Positions 8,356-17,612 of a stretch of 64,000 nt of DNA are shown here, in pieces. Below the pieces are notes generated by a model. It searched no databases. It worked only from the letters and a program-made list of their open reading frames with translations, and was not told the DNA's origin. The stretch comes from CAVOGJ01 sp963700865 (GTDB taxonomy: Bacteria; Planctomycetota; Planctomycetia; Pirellulales; Pirellulaceae). A program made the position numbers and the translations under genes. Position 1 is the first letter of the stretch. Each line of letters starts with the position of its first letter. The stretch spans positions 62,001 through 126,000 of the forward strand of contig CAVOZC010000022.1 of NCBI GenBank assembly GCA_963700865.1, in the 5' to 3' direction.

Positions 8356-8927
8356 GCGTGCGATGATCCTGGTCAATGGAAATGGGTCGGAACAAGGAGT
8401 GACGTTAACGTATCCGCGCGAAGCACGACCGCCGAGGGGCCCGCCCGCCGTCTGTATGACTTCCGTCACCCACCGAAAGAAACCGGCACTGCGGGAGGCC
8501 ATCCAGCCTCACCTCGTGATCCGGTTCGTTCCGTGTTACCCTAGGCGGCGTCCGCAGCCAAAGAAACTCGGCAAATCGGATGGTTATCAGCAGTGCCAAC
8601 GCCCCAGTATAATTCAAAGAATTCGGCTGTCATGGCCCGTCGGTGCGACGTTTGGGGGGCCCCGCGGCGGGACCCGGCCGCCCAGCGTTTCCGAGAATGG
8701 GAAAATTCCCGCCGAAGAATACCACTCCGGCGGGGGCCGGCCGAGGCGGCTCTTATGGCTGCCGTCCCCGCCCTACGAACGGCCGGGGATGAACCTGCCG
8801 ATTGTAACGACGGTGTCGGCGGTCTGCCGCGAATGCGATTCGGCGAATGCGTCGGCCGCTGCTCGGGGCTGGCGCGAGCGACGATTTGGGGCCATCCCTG
8901 GACCACCTCTCAGCAACGGGCTATCCC
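8356..8927. other. Intergenic region of about 570 bp
   Basis: Several open frames cross this stretch on both strands, but all have the Arg/Pro/Ser-rich composition typical of antisense translation in GC-rich DNA. I see no hairpin with a T-run, repeat or RNA gene in it. Confidence 0.4.
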
Positions 8928-9474
8928 ATGAACGACGAGCGACGCCTCGAACAGGGCAGTGAAAACGCCTTCCAGTCTCCGAGCGACGTCCCGTCGAGTC
9001 TGGCGGGGCCTCCGCGAGGCGGACGTGTCCCAGTCCAGCGGCTACGTGCGCCATATCAGCATCGTCGCGACGCTGCTGATGATCCACGGCGTGTTATTGC
9101 TGGTGTGCGGGTGTGCCGCTCTGGCCGTCGTGGGAGCCTTTACGACGCTCCCCGAGATCACTGAAAAATCCGATCCCTTTTCCACCATGATGGTCAAATT
9201 CGTTTACGGTGCGGTCGGCGGCACATTGTCCCTGATCGGCTGCCTGCAGCTGATTGCCGGCATTCGAAATCACGGTTTTCGGAGCCGACTGCTTGGCCTC
9301 GTTGCCCTTGGCGCCGGGATTCTCCCCTTGTTCACGATCTGGTGCGGACCGACCTCTCTGGCGTTGACCATTTATGGGCTGGTTGTTTATTTCCAACCCG
9401 ATTGTGAACATGCGTTCGCACTCCGTCGTGAAGGATTCTCAAAAGAAGAGATTCTCAACCGGCTCGATGCGTAA
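8928..9474 (+). CDS. Four-helix membrane protein with NAFQSPSD N-terminal tail, frame broken near 9015
   Basis: The C-terminal frame encodes four hydrophobic helices (beginning HISIVATLLMIHGVLLLVCG) and ends with a cytoplasmic tail GFSKEEILNRLDA. Taken alone its N-terminus (from 8959) is Arg/Ser-rich and unconvincing. An ATG at 8928 in the next frame gives MNDERRLEQGSENAFQSPSD, an acidic, hydrophilic tail with the N-x-(F/Y)-x-S-P motif that I associate with planctomycete membrane proteins. Joining the frames around 9010-9020, where the window seems to hold one base too many, yields a coherent protein of about 180 residues. Function unknown. Confidence 0.6.
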
Positions 9475-9487
9475 GCCTCGCGGCAGA

Positions 9488-10294
9488 TCAGGCGTCATTC
9501 AAAGCCGCGATCATCTCCGCGACGTAGTCCCCCACCCGGGACAGGGCTTGTTCGCGCGGCAGGTTGGCGGCAGCTGCGATCCGTTTCACGATGGCCGAGC
9601 CGACGATCAGTCCATCGGCCACGGGCGCCAGCAAACGTACGTGGTCCGGGTGATGGATGCCGAACCCGATGCAGATCGGTAGCTCGATGCGTTCCTTCAA
9701 GCGGGCCACGTTTTCCACGAGATCGGGTGGCAACTCGGTCCGCTCCCCCGTGATCCCAGTCACGGAGACGTAGTAGAGAAATCCAGTCGACGTCCGGGCA
9801 ATGGTCAGCGCCCGCTCGGTGGAAGTGGTAGGGGTGACAAGCTGAATCAGGTCGAATTCGCGTTCACGGCAAATCCGGCTGAACTGTTCCGCCTCGTCCA
9901 CGGGAAGATCGGGCACGATGGCACCGGCCACGCCCGCGGCTCGCGCCTGGTTCACATATTCGTGTAAACCCACTCGGACCACAATCGCGTAGCTGACCAT
10001 CGTCACGACCGGTGCCTTGAGGTCGGGAGTCGTTTGGCCGAGGCAGGCCAGGATTTCGCGCAAGCGGATGCCACGCTGCAGGGCTCGTGTGTAGGAGGCC
10101 TGAATGACGGAACCATCGGCGATCGGGTCGCTGTAGGGGATGCCGACTTCGCAGAGGCTGCTTCCACGCCGCACCAGCTCACGCAGCAGCGGGCCCGTGA
10201 ACTCCAAATCGGGGTCTCCCGCGGTGACAAATGGCATAAATGCCTTCCGTCCCTCCGCTTTGAGCCGCATAAATAGATCATCAATCGCGGACAT
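9488..10294 (-). CDS. trpA: Tryptophan synthase alpha chain
   Basis: 268 residues, the normal TrpA length. FMPFVTAGDPDLE at the N-terminus, the catalytic Glu in CEVGIPYSDPIADG, the second catalytic Asp region in GAIVPDLPVDEAE, the flexible-loop GITGERTELP and the phosphate-binding GFGIHHPDHVR and ADGLIVGSAIVKRI are all present. TrpA splits indole-3-glycerol phosphate into indole and glyceraldehyde 3-phosphate and channels indole to TrpB. The gene starts 3 bp after the trpB stop, so the two are translationally linked in the usual B-A order. Confidence 0.98.
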   Translation of the reverse strand: MSAIDDLFMRLKAEGRKAFMPFVTAGDPDLEFTGPLLRELVRRGSSLCEVGIPYSDPIADGSVIQASYTRALQRGIRLREILACLGQTTPDLKAPVVTMVSYAIVVRVGLHEYVNQARAAGVAGAIVPDLPVDEAEQFSRICREREFDLIQLVTPTTSTERALTIARTSTGFLYYVSVTGITGERTELPPDLVENVARLKERIELPICIGFGIHHPDHVRLLAPVADGLIVGSAIVKRIAAAANLPREQALSRVGDYVAEMIAALNDA

Positions 10295-10297
10295 AGG

Positions 10298-11521
10298 TCA
10301 GTCGTTCATTCTCTCGCGAATGCGAGCGATCTCGGCGGCATCCTTGTCGCCTCGACCCGACAGGCAAACGACGATCCGCTCGTGGGCGGGTCGCGTTGCC
10401 GCCAACTCCATGGCTTTTGCGATGCCGTGGGCGGTTTCGAGCGCCGCGAGGATGCCTTCCGTTTCGGCCAGCGCGTCAAAAGCGGCGAGCGCCGAGGCGT
10501 CGGTGCAACTGGTGTAAGCGACTCGGCCGGTCGATTTCCAATAGCTATGTTCGGGACCCACACCAGGATAGTCCAGACCTGCCGAAACGGAATGGACATC
10601 GCACGTCTGGCCATCCTCATCCTGCATCACATAACTCAGGCTGCCATGCAGGACTCCGGGGTGACCGTAGGTCAGGGGAGAGGCGTGGTCCCCCGCATCA
10701 GGCCCGCGGCCGCCGGCTTCGACGCCAAGAATCGACACGTCCTCATCGTCGAGGAACGGGTAAAACATTCCGGCGGCATTACTGCCGCCGCCGACGCAGG
10801 CCACCACATGCTCGGGGAGTCGACCCATGGCCTGAAGACATTGCTCACGCGTCTCACGACCAATCACCGACTGAAAATCTCGCACGATCATCGGAAACGG
10901 ATGCGGCCCCACCACCGATCCGATGATGTAATGAGTGTCGCGGACGCTGGTCATCCAGTCCCGCATGGCTTCGTTGATGGCGTCCCGCAAAGTCCGCGAG
11001 CCGGTTTCCACGGGCCGAATCTCGGCCCCCAGCAGCCGCATGCTGCTAACGTTTGGCGCTTGCCGGCGAACGTCCTCCGCCCCCATATAGACAACGCAAG
11101 GCAACCCAAAATGGGCACACGCGGTCGCCGTGGCGACACCGTGTTGCCCGGCGCCGGTCTCGGCAATCACCCGTGTCTTGCCCATCCGGAGCGTCAGCAA
11201 GGCCTGCCCGAGCGTGTTGTTGATCTTATGGGCGCCGGTATGATTGAGGTCCTCTCGCTTGAACCACAGCCCCGCGCCACCGCATCGTTCGGTCAGACGG
11301 CGTGCGAAATAAAGCGGCGTGGGCCGCCCCACATAGGTCGACAGCAGCCCGTCCAATTCTTCGTGAAACGCCGGATCTTCCATGGCCAACCGGTACTGTG
11401 CCTCCAGTTGGTCGAGCGCGGCGATCAGGGTCTCGGGCACATAACGGCCGCCAAATTCGCCAAATCGCCCCTGGGAATCGGGGACCGACTTGCGGACTCC
11501 CTGTGGTTGCGGCGATGCCAT
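10298..11521 (-). CDS. trpB: Tryptophan synthase beta chain
   Basis: 407 residues. The start context RFGEFGGRYVPETLIAALDQ, the PLP-lysine motif in NHTGAHKINNTLGQALL, GAGQHGVATATACA and the PLP phosphate loop CVGGGSNAAGMF identify the standard TrpB1 form. It condenses indole with serine to make tryptophan in the cytoplasm with TrpA. The upstream gap of about 100 bp to a zincin gene on the same strand presumably carries the promoter; I see no leader-peptide attenuator. No other trp genes are in the window, so the pathway is dispersed. Confidence 0.98.
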   Translation of the reverse strand: MASPQPQGVRKSVPDSQGRFGEFGGRYVPETLIAALDQLEAQYRLAMEDPAFHEELDGLLSTYVGRPTPLYFARRLTERCGGAGLWFKREDLNHTGAHKINNTLGQALLTLRMGKTRVIAETGAGQHGVATATACAHFGLPCVVYMGAEDVRRQAPNVSSMRLLGAEIRPVETGSRTLRDAINEAMRDWMTSVRDTHYIIGSVVGPHPFPMIVRDFQSVIGRETREQCLQAMGRLPEHVVACVGGGSNAAGMFYPFLDDEDVSILGVEAGGRGPDAGDHASPLTYGHPGVLHGSLSYVMQDEDGQTCDVHSVSAGLDYPGVGPEHSYWKSTGRVAYTSCTDASALAAFDALAETEGILAALETAHGIAKAMELAATRPAHERIVVCLSGRGDKDAAEIARIRERMND

Positions 11522-11623
11522 GATGGGCCTGGGGAATGCGGGCGGAATAAGCAGGAATGTCGATTGTTAGCCGCACGCTCGCGCCGGTCAAGGGCCGCCG
11601 CCAGGCGGCTGTGGCAGCCGGCG

Positions 11624-12517
11624 CTAGTCTTCCAACGAGCGGAACTTGGGGGCCAGATCGACTTGCCAGCCGACGCGATACGCCGTAAAGACGCCCACAT
11701 CAAGTTGATCCAGATCGTAATCGACGCGATACATGACGTCATTGGGAAACGCGCGGGAAGCGCGTTCCTTGCGCAGCGGCGTCTCGTCGTAGGGAAAATA
11801 TAAGTCCCCGGCGCCGAACAAATGCAAAATCTCATGCGCGTAAGTCGCGGCCGACGTTAGCCGTCCGTCCGGATAGTGGCTGAAACATACCATGCGCTCC
11901 GCGGCGTATCGCGCGGCAACCCCATCGTAGTAGGCCAGGTTGTACGAGAGCGCCGGTTTGTTCACGTGCAGGCAGAGAATGACATTATCCACGTTGGTCT
12001 GCGAGCGAATTCGCTCCACGAGCTGCAGAGCCGGCTCATTCGCCGCGCGGCTGATGGCATATTCGGTCCAGCGAGGATCCGCATGCGCGTCGACCGGAAT
12101 GGGAACATCAACATCCACGTCAACCGCGAATTCCTCCACGAACACCAGCGACTTGCCGTGCCGTCGAGCCTCTCGCGTGATGAAATCGTAAGCCTGATGC
12201 AACTGGTCCTTGGCCCGTTGCTGTTCGGCGCGTGTCCAGCCCGAACGCGTATCGGATAGAAAGACGTTGTAGATATAGACAGACCCGTCCAGTTTCGAGG
12301 CGCTCCCCACACCCCGCTTCGAGACTTGATTCGACAGCCGCCGGGGTGTCTCGACACGTGAGTTCGGTCGCAAAGCGATTCGCCGATTTGATTCGAATTT
12401 CGCCGCAGGAGCCAACTCTTGCCCGGTTCCCATGGAGTTTACGGCCCACCCCAGGAGGGCCGTCACCAGCAGCCAGCGAACCGGCATCGATCTGAATGGC
12501 GAGTCTTTCCTTCGCAC
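11624..12517 (-). CDS. Secreted zincin-like metalloprotease with HExxHxxGxxD motif
   Basis: 297 residues. A GTG at 12517 has GGGAG about 6 bp upstream; an N-terminal signal segment (PVRWLLVTALLGWAVNSM) follows a basic start. The catalytic motif is His228-Glu229-x2-His232-x2-Gly235-x2-Asp238 in ATYAHEILHLFGAGDLYFP, a metzincin-type zinc site in which Asp takes the usual third-histidine place, as in snapalysin-like enzymes. The rest has an alpha/beta start (DGSVYIYNVFLSDTRSGW) but matches no family I can name. It should act outside the cytoplasm. The motif is firm; substrate and exact family are unknown. Confidence 0.72.
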   Translation of the reverse strand: MRRKDSPFRSMPVRWLLVTALLGWAVNSMGTGQELAPAAKFESNRRIALRPNSRVETPRRLSNQVSKRGVGSASKLDGSVYIYNVFLSDTRSGWTRAEQQRAKDQLHQAYDFITREARRHGKSLVFVEEFAVDVDVDVPIPVDAHADPRWTEYAISRAANEPALQLVERIRSQTNVDNVILCLHVNKPALSYNLAYYDGVAARYAAERMVCFSHYPDGRLTSAATYAHEILHLFGAGDLYFPYDETPLRKERASRAFPNDVMYRVDYDLDQLDVGVFTAYRVGWQVDLAPKFRSLED

Positions 12518-12700
12518 CGGCAGCTCCCGGAGATTTTCTGAACTAAGTCCTTATCCTAGACGGGGTGGACCGTTTCCGCCAGAATTCACCTGCAAGTCCG
12601 GGTTCGCCGAACGTCGACACTGCCCGTACGATTCGTACCATCCGCGGGACCGGTCCGCGAACCACCCTAAGAATCCACGTCGTTCCCAAAATTACTCCGC

Positions 12701-13549
12701 ATGCCTGAATTGCCCGAGGTAGAGACGATGCGTCGTGGCTTGCTGCCGGTCGTCGGCTGCCGCATTCTGGCCGTGCGTTTTCCCCGCTGTCGCTTGAAAC
12801 CGATTGCCATCGGCCCCTCGCCCACCGACTTCGCCCGCCGTGTTACCCGGCAAAGAGTGCAAGCGGCCGACCGCCTGGGAAAACGGGTACTGCTCCGACT
12901 GGATGGCGACGATACGATTGTCGTCGAGCCCCGGATGACCGGCCTGCTGTTGTTGGCCGATCCGCCGAACTCGACGCACCTGCGGCTGGAATTGCGTCTC
13001 GATGCGCCCAATGTGCCGCGATTGTGGTATTGGGATCGTCGTGGATTGGGAAGTGTCCACGTGATGAACCCGGACGAGCTACGGCACCGCCTGGGTCCGC
13101 GGCGTCTGGGCCCGGATGCGCTGCAGCTTTCCACGGCCGAGTTGCGGGAACGGCTGGCGACCAGCCGCCGGGAAATCAAGGTCGCCTTGCTCGATCAGCG
13201 GGCGATCGCCGGAATCGGCAATCTCTATGCGTCGGAAATGCTGCATGCAGCTCGCATCCATCCGCAAACGGCCTGTCGGCGACTCGATGCCGAGGCCTGG
13301 CGGGCACTCCACCGTGCCATGCGGCGCGTCTTGCTGGCGGCCATTCGTTACGAGGGTTCGACGTTGGCCGACGGCACATATCGCAACGCGCTCAATCGCG
13401 ACGGCTCGTACCAGAACCACCATCGCGTCTATATGAAATCCAATCGGTTGTGCCCCACGTGTCGGCAAGTTCCCATTGAGCGGATCGTGCAGGCCCAGCG
13501 GAGCACGTTCTTCTGCCCCAGCTGCCAACCGAAACGGGGCCGCCGCTGA
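12701..13549 (+). CDS. mutM: Formamidopyrimidine-DNA glycosylase
   Basis: 282 residues. It starts MPELPEVETMRRGL, where Pro2 is the catalytic nucleophile and Glu3 the proton donor; Lys in GKRVLLRLDGD and the helix-two-turn-helix segment with KVALLDQRAIAGIGNLYASE follow; the C-terminal zinc finger is CPTC-x(17 or so)-CPSC. MutM removes 8-oxoguanine and formamidopyrimidines and nicks the abasic site. Length and motif order are standard. The gene stands alone, between divergent and convergent neighbours. Confidence 0.97.
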   Translation: MPELPEVETMRRGLLPVVGCRILAVRFPRCRLKPIAIGPSPTDFARRVTRQRVQAADRLGKRVLLRLDGDDTIVVEPRMTGLLLLADPPNSTHLRLELRLDAPNVPRLWYWDRRGLGSVHVMNPDELRHRLGPRRLGPDALQLSTAELRERLATSRREIKVALLDQRAIAGIGNLYASEMLHAARIHPQTACRRLDAEAWRALHRAMRRVLLAAIRYEGSTLADGTYRNALNRDGSYQNHHRVYMKSNRLCPTCRQVPIERIVQAQRSTFFCPSCQPKRGRR

Positions 13550-13577
13550 TCGTTGGCGGGCGCGGCCCCAGCCACGG

Positions 13578-14350
13578 TCAGTAGCGAAAATGTTTGATCT
13601 TTTCGCCGTTCATTTCGATCTCGGACAGCGAATCGATGCCCAATTGCAAATGGACATCCGCCCAATCGCGGGTCACCTGGGCATCACTCTCCTCCGTCTT
13701 GACGCCATCGGGCGTCATTGGCAGATCAGAAACCAGCAGGAGCGCGCCCGGGCGATCTGGTTTCGATGCCCGACAACAAAAATCGTGGCCGCTTCCATAT
13801 CAATCGCGATGGCGGTCATTTCGATCAATTGATGGCGAAAAGCGTCATCGTGCTCCCACACGCGACGGTTGGTCGTGTACACCACACCGGTGCGATAATC
13901 GAGCCCGTTTTCCACCAGCTTCTGCGATACGAACTTGTGCAGCTTGAAGGACGGCAGCGCGGGTACCTGCGGGGGCAAATAGTCGATCGAGGTTCCTTCG
14001 CCCCGGATGGCGGCAATCGGCAAGATGAAATGCCCGATCTCCGTGGACTGTTTCAGCCCGCCGCATTTGCCGAGAAATAGCACACCTTTCGGGCGACGCG
14101 CGGTGAGCAAGTCCATGATCGTCGCCGCATTTGGGGAACCAATGCCGAAATTGACCATGCTCAGTCCATGCGAGTTCGTGGTGGCTTGCATCGGACGATC
14201 CAAGCCATGCACTTCTGTCCCGAACATATTGGCGAACTTCTGGACGTAGTTAGAAAAATTCGTGAGGAGGATATAGTCCCCAAATTCGTCGACCTGCATG
14301 CCCGTGTAACGCGGCAGCCATTCCTTGGCCAGTTCCAATTTTGTGATCAT
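13578..14350 (-). CDS. amn: AMP nucleosidase, frame broken near 13750
   Basis: The main frame starts MITKLELAKEWLPRYTG and carries NFGIGSPNAATIMDLL, VLFLGKCGGLKQ, IRGEGTSIDYLPPQVPALP, VYTTNRRVWEHDD and AIDMEAATIF, typical of the short AMP nucleosidase form of the phosphorylase/nucleosidase fold, which hydrolyses AMP to adenine and ribose 5-phosphate. The expected C-terminus, GALLLVSDLPMTPDGVKTEE through to EKIKHFRY, is in the adjacent frame and ends at 13578. One G missing from the GGG run near 13750 restores a protein of about 257 residues, the family's usual length. The break is probably a sequence error. Confidence 0.9.
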
Positions 14351-14374
14351 CGTCGCATTCCAGTCCCAAGGGCT

Positions 14375-17022
14375 TTACTTCGCATCAACGCCCAGGCTGA
14401 TCGATTCGGCAACTTCTTCGCGAATTCGTTCCAGCCGTCTCTCATCGCGGATTTTGCTGCCGTTCACGTCGGTAACATAGAAGACGTCGACCACCTGATC
14501 GAGATGCGTGCCAATTTTCGCATATTTCACCGACAAACCCAACTCGAACAGCTTCCGCGTGATGGTAAAAAGCAGCCCCTGCCGATCATGCGTAAAGACA
14601 TCCACAATCGTGCAATCCGCCAGCGTACTGTTGTCGATCAACACCCTGGTCGGCATGCGATGGAGATTGGCCGCGTCATCGGAGGCCGCGGTGGCATTCC
14701 AGGTACGCCGAAAAACGGGTTCATATTCGGCAGGAGCCTCGACCGCCGTTTCCAGCGCCTGGTTCACCGCTGCCAGTCGTTCTGGCGGAGGCTGGCCATC
14801 GTAATCCGGGTCTTCGACGCGGAATCGGTCCAGAATCAGTCCGTCGCTGAGCGTCTGGATCGAGGCGGACAAGATTTTCAGCCCACGTGCCGTCAGCGCC
14901 CCGGTGAGGCGATGAAACACGCCGGCTTTCACCGACTCGTCGAAACCGACCGAATACTCAACTACCCGCTGCTCCGGCAGGTAACGCCCCCAGGCCGCGG
15001 CCTGACCGACTCCCGCCTGCCGCAAGCGCTGCAGATCTTCCAGGATTTGTGGCGGCGTGTTTTCGTAGAGGAAACTGGAAGAGAGCGAGGCAATATGGGC
15101 TTCGTACCAATCAAGATCGTCCGCAGGCGCCAGTTTCAGCACTTCGGCCCGCTGCTGATTCAGACTCATGATGACGCTATCGGAATCGGATGCCTGGCCT
15201 CGCAGCTGGAAACTGGCCCGTTTGTACACGGCGGTCAGGATCTCCAGTTTCCAGGGGTTGAGTACGCCCGGACCGACGGCCGCCAAATCGGCAGCAGTGA
15301 GTACGTACAACATCTTCAAGTACTCAGGAGAACCCACCTCGCGCACAAACTGGAGAATAATCGAGGCGTCATTCGCATCGCGCCAGAATGCCAGATGAGC
15401 CATGACCAGGTGTTTCCTCACCAGAAATTGGAGCAATTCCTTGTCACGCTGGGAAAGCCATAATCGTTCCGCGGTCGTGCCGGCAAGTTCCGCTCCAATT
15501 TCGCTGTGGTCCCCCGGCAGCCCCTTACCCAGATCGTGGATCAGCAGGGCCAGATGCAGCAATCCTCTCTGTTCAATGCTCCGATACGACTTGCCTAACG
15601 TGCTCTCGTCCGTTTGGAAGCCCGTCGCCGATTCGACAGCCAACAGACAATGTTCATCTACGGTGTACTTGTGGTAGCGATTGAATTGCAGCAGACAACG
15701 GGCGTGCCCCATCCCCTCGACGAATTTCTCCAGTACCTGCAACTCGTGGAGACGCCGAAGCAGATTTCCCAGCCGAGCCGTATACGATAGAAGCGACATG
15801 AAGCGTTTGGCCGCCTGTGGAGTCACCACGATATCCGTGCGGCCGCGCATGTCGTTCCGTACCGTAGTCCAGGTGTCATGATCAATCCGCTTGCCCAACT
15901 GGTTGGCCAGATCCATCAATCGCAGCACCTCTTCCAGATTTCCCTTCAGCTGCTCGCGTCCGGCCTTCGTGACCGACAAGTGGTACGGTCCCACGCGATA
16001 ATGACGCTCCAGGCGGTGCGTCACCAGCGGGGCGAAGAAGTGAAGCGCTTCGGACCGACGGCGCGCGCGGCGCGAAAGTGGTTGCCCGTGTTCCTCACAT
16101 TTTGCGTATGCAGAAAGTAATCGCTCATGAAGCGTTCCACGGGCAGAATACTCTCGCTCCCCTCATAATTCCAAGCCTCGGCAATCCTCATTTGCTCGGC
16201 CCGGTACAGCACGTCATACGGCCTTCCCGCATGGAAATGCAGCTCATTCCTTAACCTCAGCAAGAACTGCAGTGCGCGTCGTATTGCTCGCTCATCCTCC
16301 TTACTCAACACCCCACGTAGCTGCAAAGCGGACAGGCTGGCTTCTCCATAGCGGGCGAATCCTACCCAACGCAACAGCTGAATGTCCCGCAAACCGCCGA
16401 CGGATCTCTTGATATTCGGTTCCAGCAAGAACACCGTCTCGCCATACTGGCTGCGTTCTTGTCGACGTGCCTGTTCGATGCGAGTGATATTGGCGCGACG
16501 GCGGCGACGCGCCTGCCGACGAAAGCGGTTCATGAACGATTCAAACAGTCCCTCGCTGCCGGCCACCAGCCGAGAATCGACCTGGGACGTGAAGATGACC
16601 ACATTGCGACTCGCCAGCTGGCATGCCTCGGCGGGCGTGCGGACGCAGAAGCCCAACGTCAGCCCCACGTCAGAAACGTCCGCCACCAATCGCTGGGCAA
16701 CCTGTTCCAGCCAGACGGGCTCGGCGGACCGATGCAGCAGCATCAGATCGACGTCCGAAAAGGGGGCCACATCGCGGCGGCCATATCCGCCCAGCGCCAC
16801 CAGTGATAGATGGGGGCGGAGCCGTTCCCCCGCGTCCCCCAAATCGGCCAGGATCGATTCGAGCAACCCGACCATGATCGTGTCGAAGCAATCAGCCAGC
16901 CCATTGCTGACCTGGATGCCCGGGGATCCCCCCTGATGCTGTTCGCGAAGCTTGATCCGCTTCTCCGCCAGAAAAGACTTCGCCTCCAATACCGATGGGC
17001 GGAGCAGGGGAGGGCTACTCAT
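14375..17022 (-). CDS. glnD: [Protein-PII] uridylyltransferase/uridylyl-removing enzyme, frame broken near 16050
   Basis: Two abutting frames give one GlnD. The N-terminal piece has the nucleotidyltransferase signature GGYGRRDVAPFSDVDL (about residues 78-93) and EPNIKRSVGGLRD. The C-terminal piece has the HD phosphohydrolase site HLALLIHDLGKGLPGDHSE and two ACT domains, including CTIVDVFTHDRQGLLF and VYEVTD-like FYVTDVNGSKIRDE. GlnD uridylylates P-II when glutamine is low and removes UMP when it is high. One base missing around 16040-16070 separates the pieces; joined they give about 880 residues, normal for the family. The P-II gene lies just upstream. I chose the ATG at 17022 as the first protein-like start. 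Confidence 0.93.
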
Positions 17023-17138
17023 GGAACCACCCTGGCCAGCAAGGGCACGGTGCGAACACCGCACCGGCATCGTTGTTGACCGCTGTCTCATCTCTCCGCA
17101 TGCTGAGCCCGTGGCGGCTGATCAAACACATAAATGAC

Positions 17139-17477
17139 CTACAGCGCATCCTCGCCCGTCTCGCCCGTGCGGATACGAATCACATCGGCCAGATCGGACA
17201 CAAAAATCTTGCCGTCTCCGATTTGCCCCGTCTGCGCCGCTTGCATGACGACATTGACGACGGTCGCGAGTTGCTCATCCGTGCAAATAACCTCGACCTT
17301 GACCTTGGGGACAAAGTCAACGGCGTACTCGGTGCCGCGATACATTTCGGTGTGACCTTTCTGGCGACCGAAGCCGCGGACTTCCGTAATCGTCATTCCG
17401 TGAATGTCATTCTCGGCGAGTGAGTTTTTTACTTCTTCCAGCTTGAAGTGACGGATGACGGCTTCGACTTTCTTCAT
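17139..17477 (-). CDS. glnK: Nitrogen regulatory protein P-II
   Basis: 112 residues, exact family length. MKKVEAVIRHFKLEEVK opens the ferredoxin-like fold; the T-loop GFGRQKGHTEMYRGTEYAVDF carries Tyr51, the site that GlnD uridylylates; GDGKIFVSDLADVIRIRTGE is the C-terminal signature. The trimer senses 2-oxoglutarate, ATP and ADP and binds Amt and other targets. Position between amt (upstream) and glnD (downstream) on the same strand argues for a GlnK-like role in gating Amt, but GlnB and GlnK cannot be told apart with certainty by sequence. Confidence 0.95.
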   Translation of the reverse strand: MKKVEAVIRHFKLEEVKNSLAENDIHGMTITEVRGFGRQKGHTEMYRGTEYAVDFVPKVKVEVICTDEQLATVVNVVMQAAQTGQIGDGKIFVSDLADVIRIRTGETGEDAL

Positions 17478-17612
17478 TGCATGTCTCCCAGTAGGACACG
17501 GACGCGGACGCCAACCTGGGTCCGGCCCCTTGTGGCGGAACCTTCTCTATCATAACCATCAACAAGCCTTTGGGGCGGACGTCTCCCGGCTGGCCGACGA
17601 ACAGGCACTTAA

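Noticed and set aside
10382..11803. 473-codon open frame on the plus strand opposite trpB
   Set aside because: It is the antisense of trpB; the translation is His/Arg/Gly-rich with no family features. Long antisense frames are common at this GC content.
14168..15463. 431-codon plus-strand open frame opposite glnD
   Set aside because: Antisense of the HD/ACT half of glnD; no protein-like pattern.
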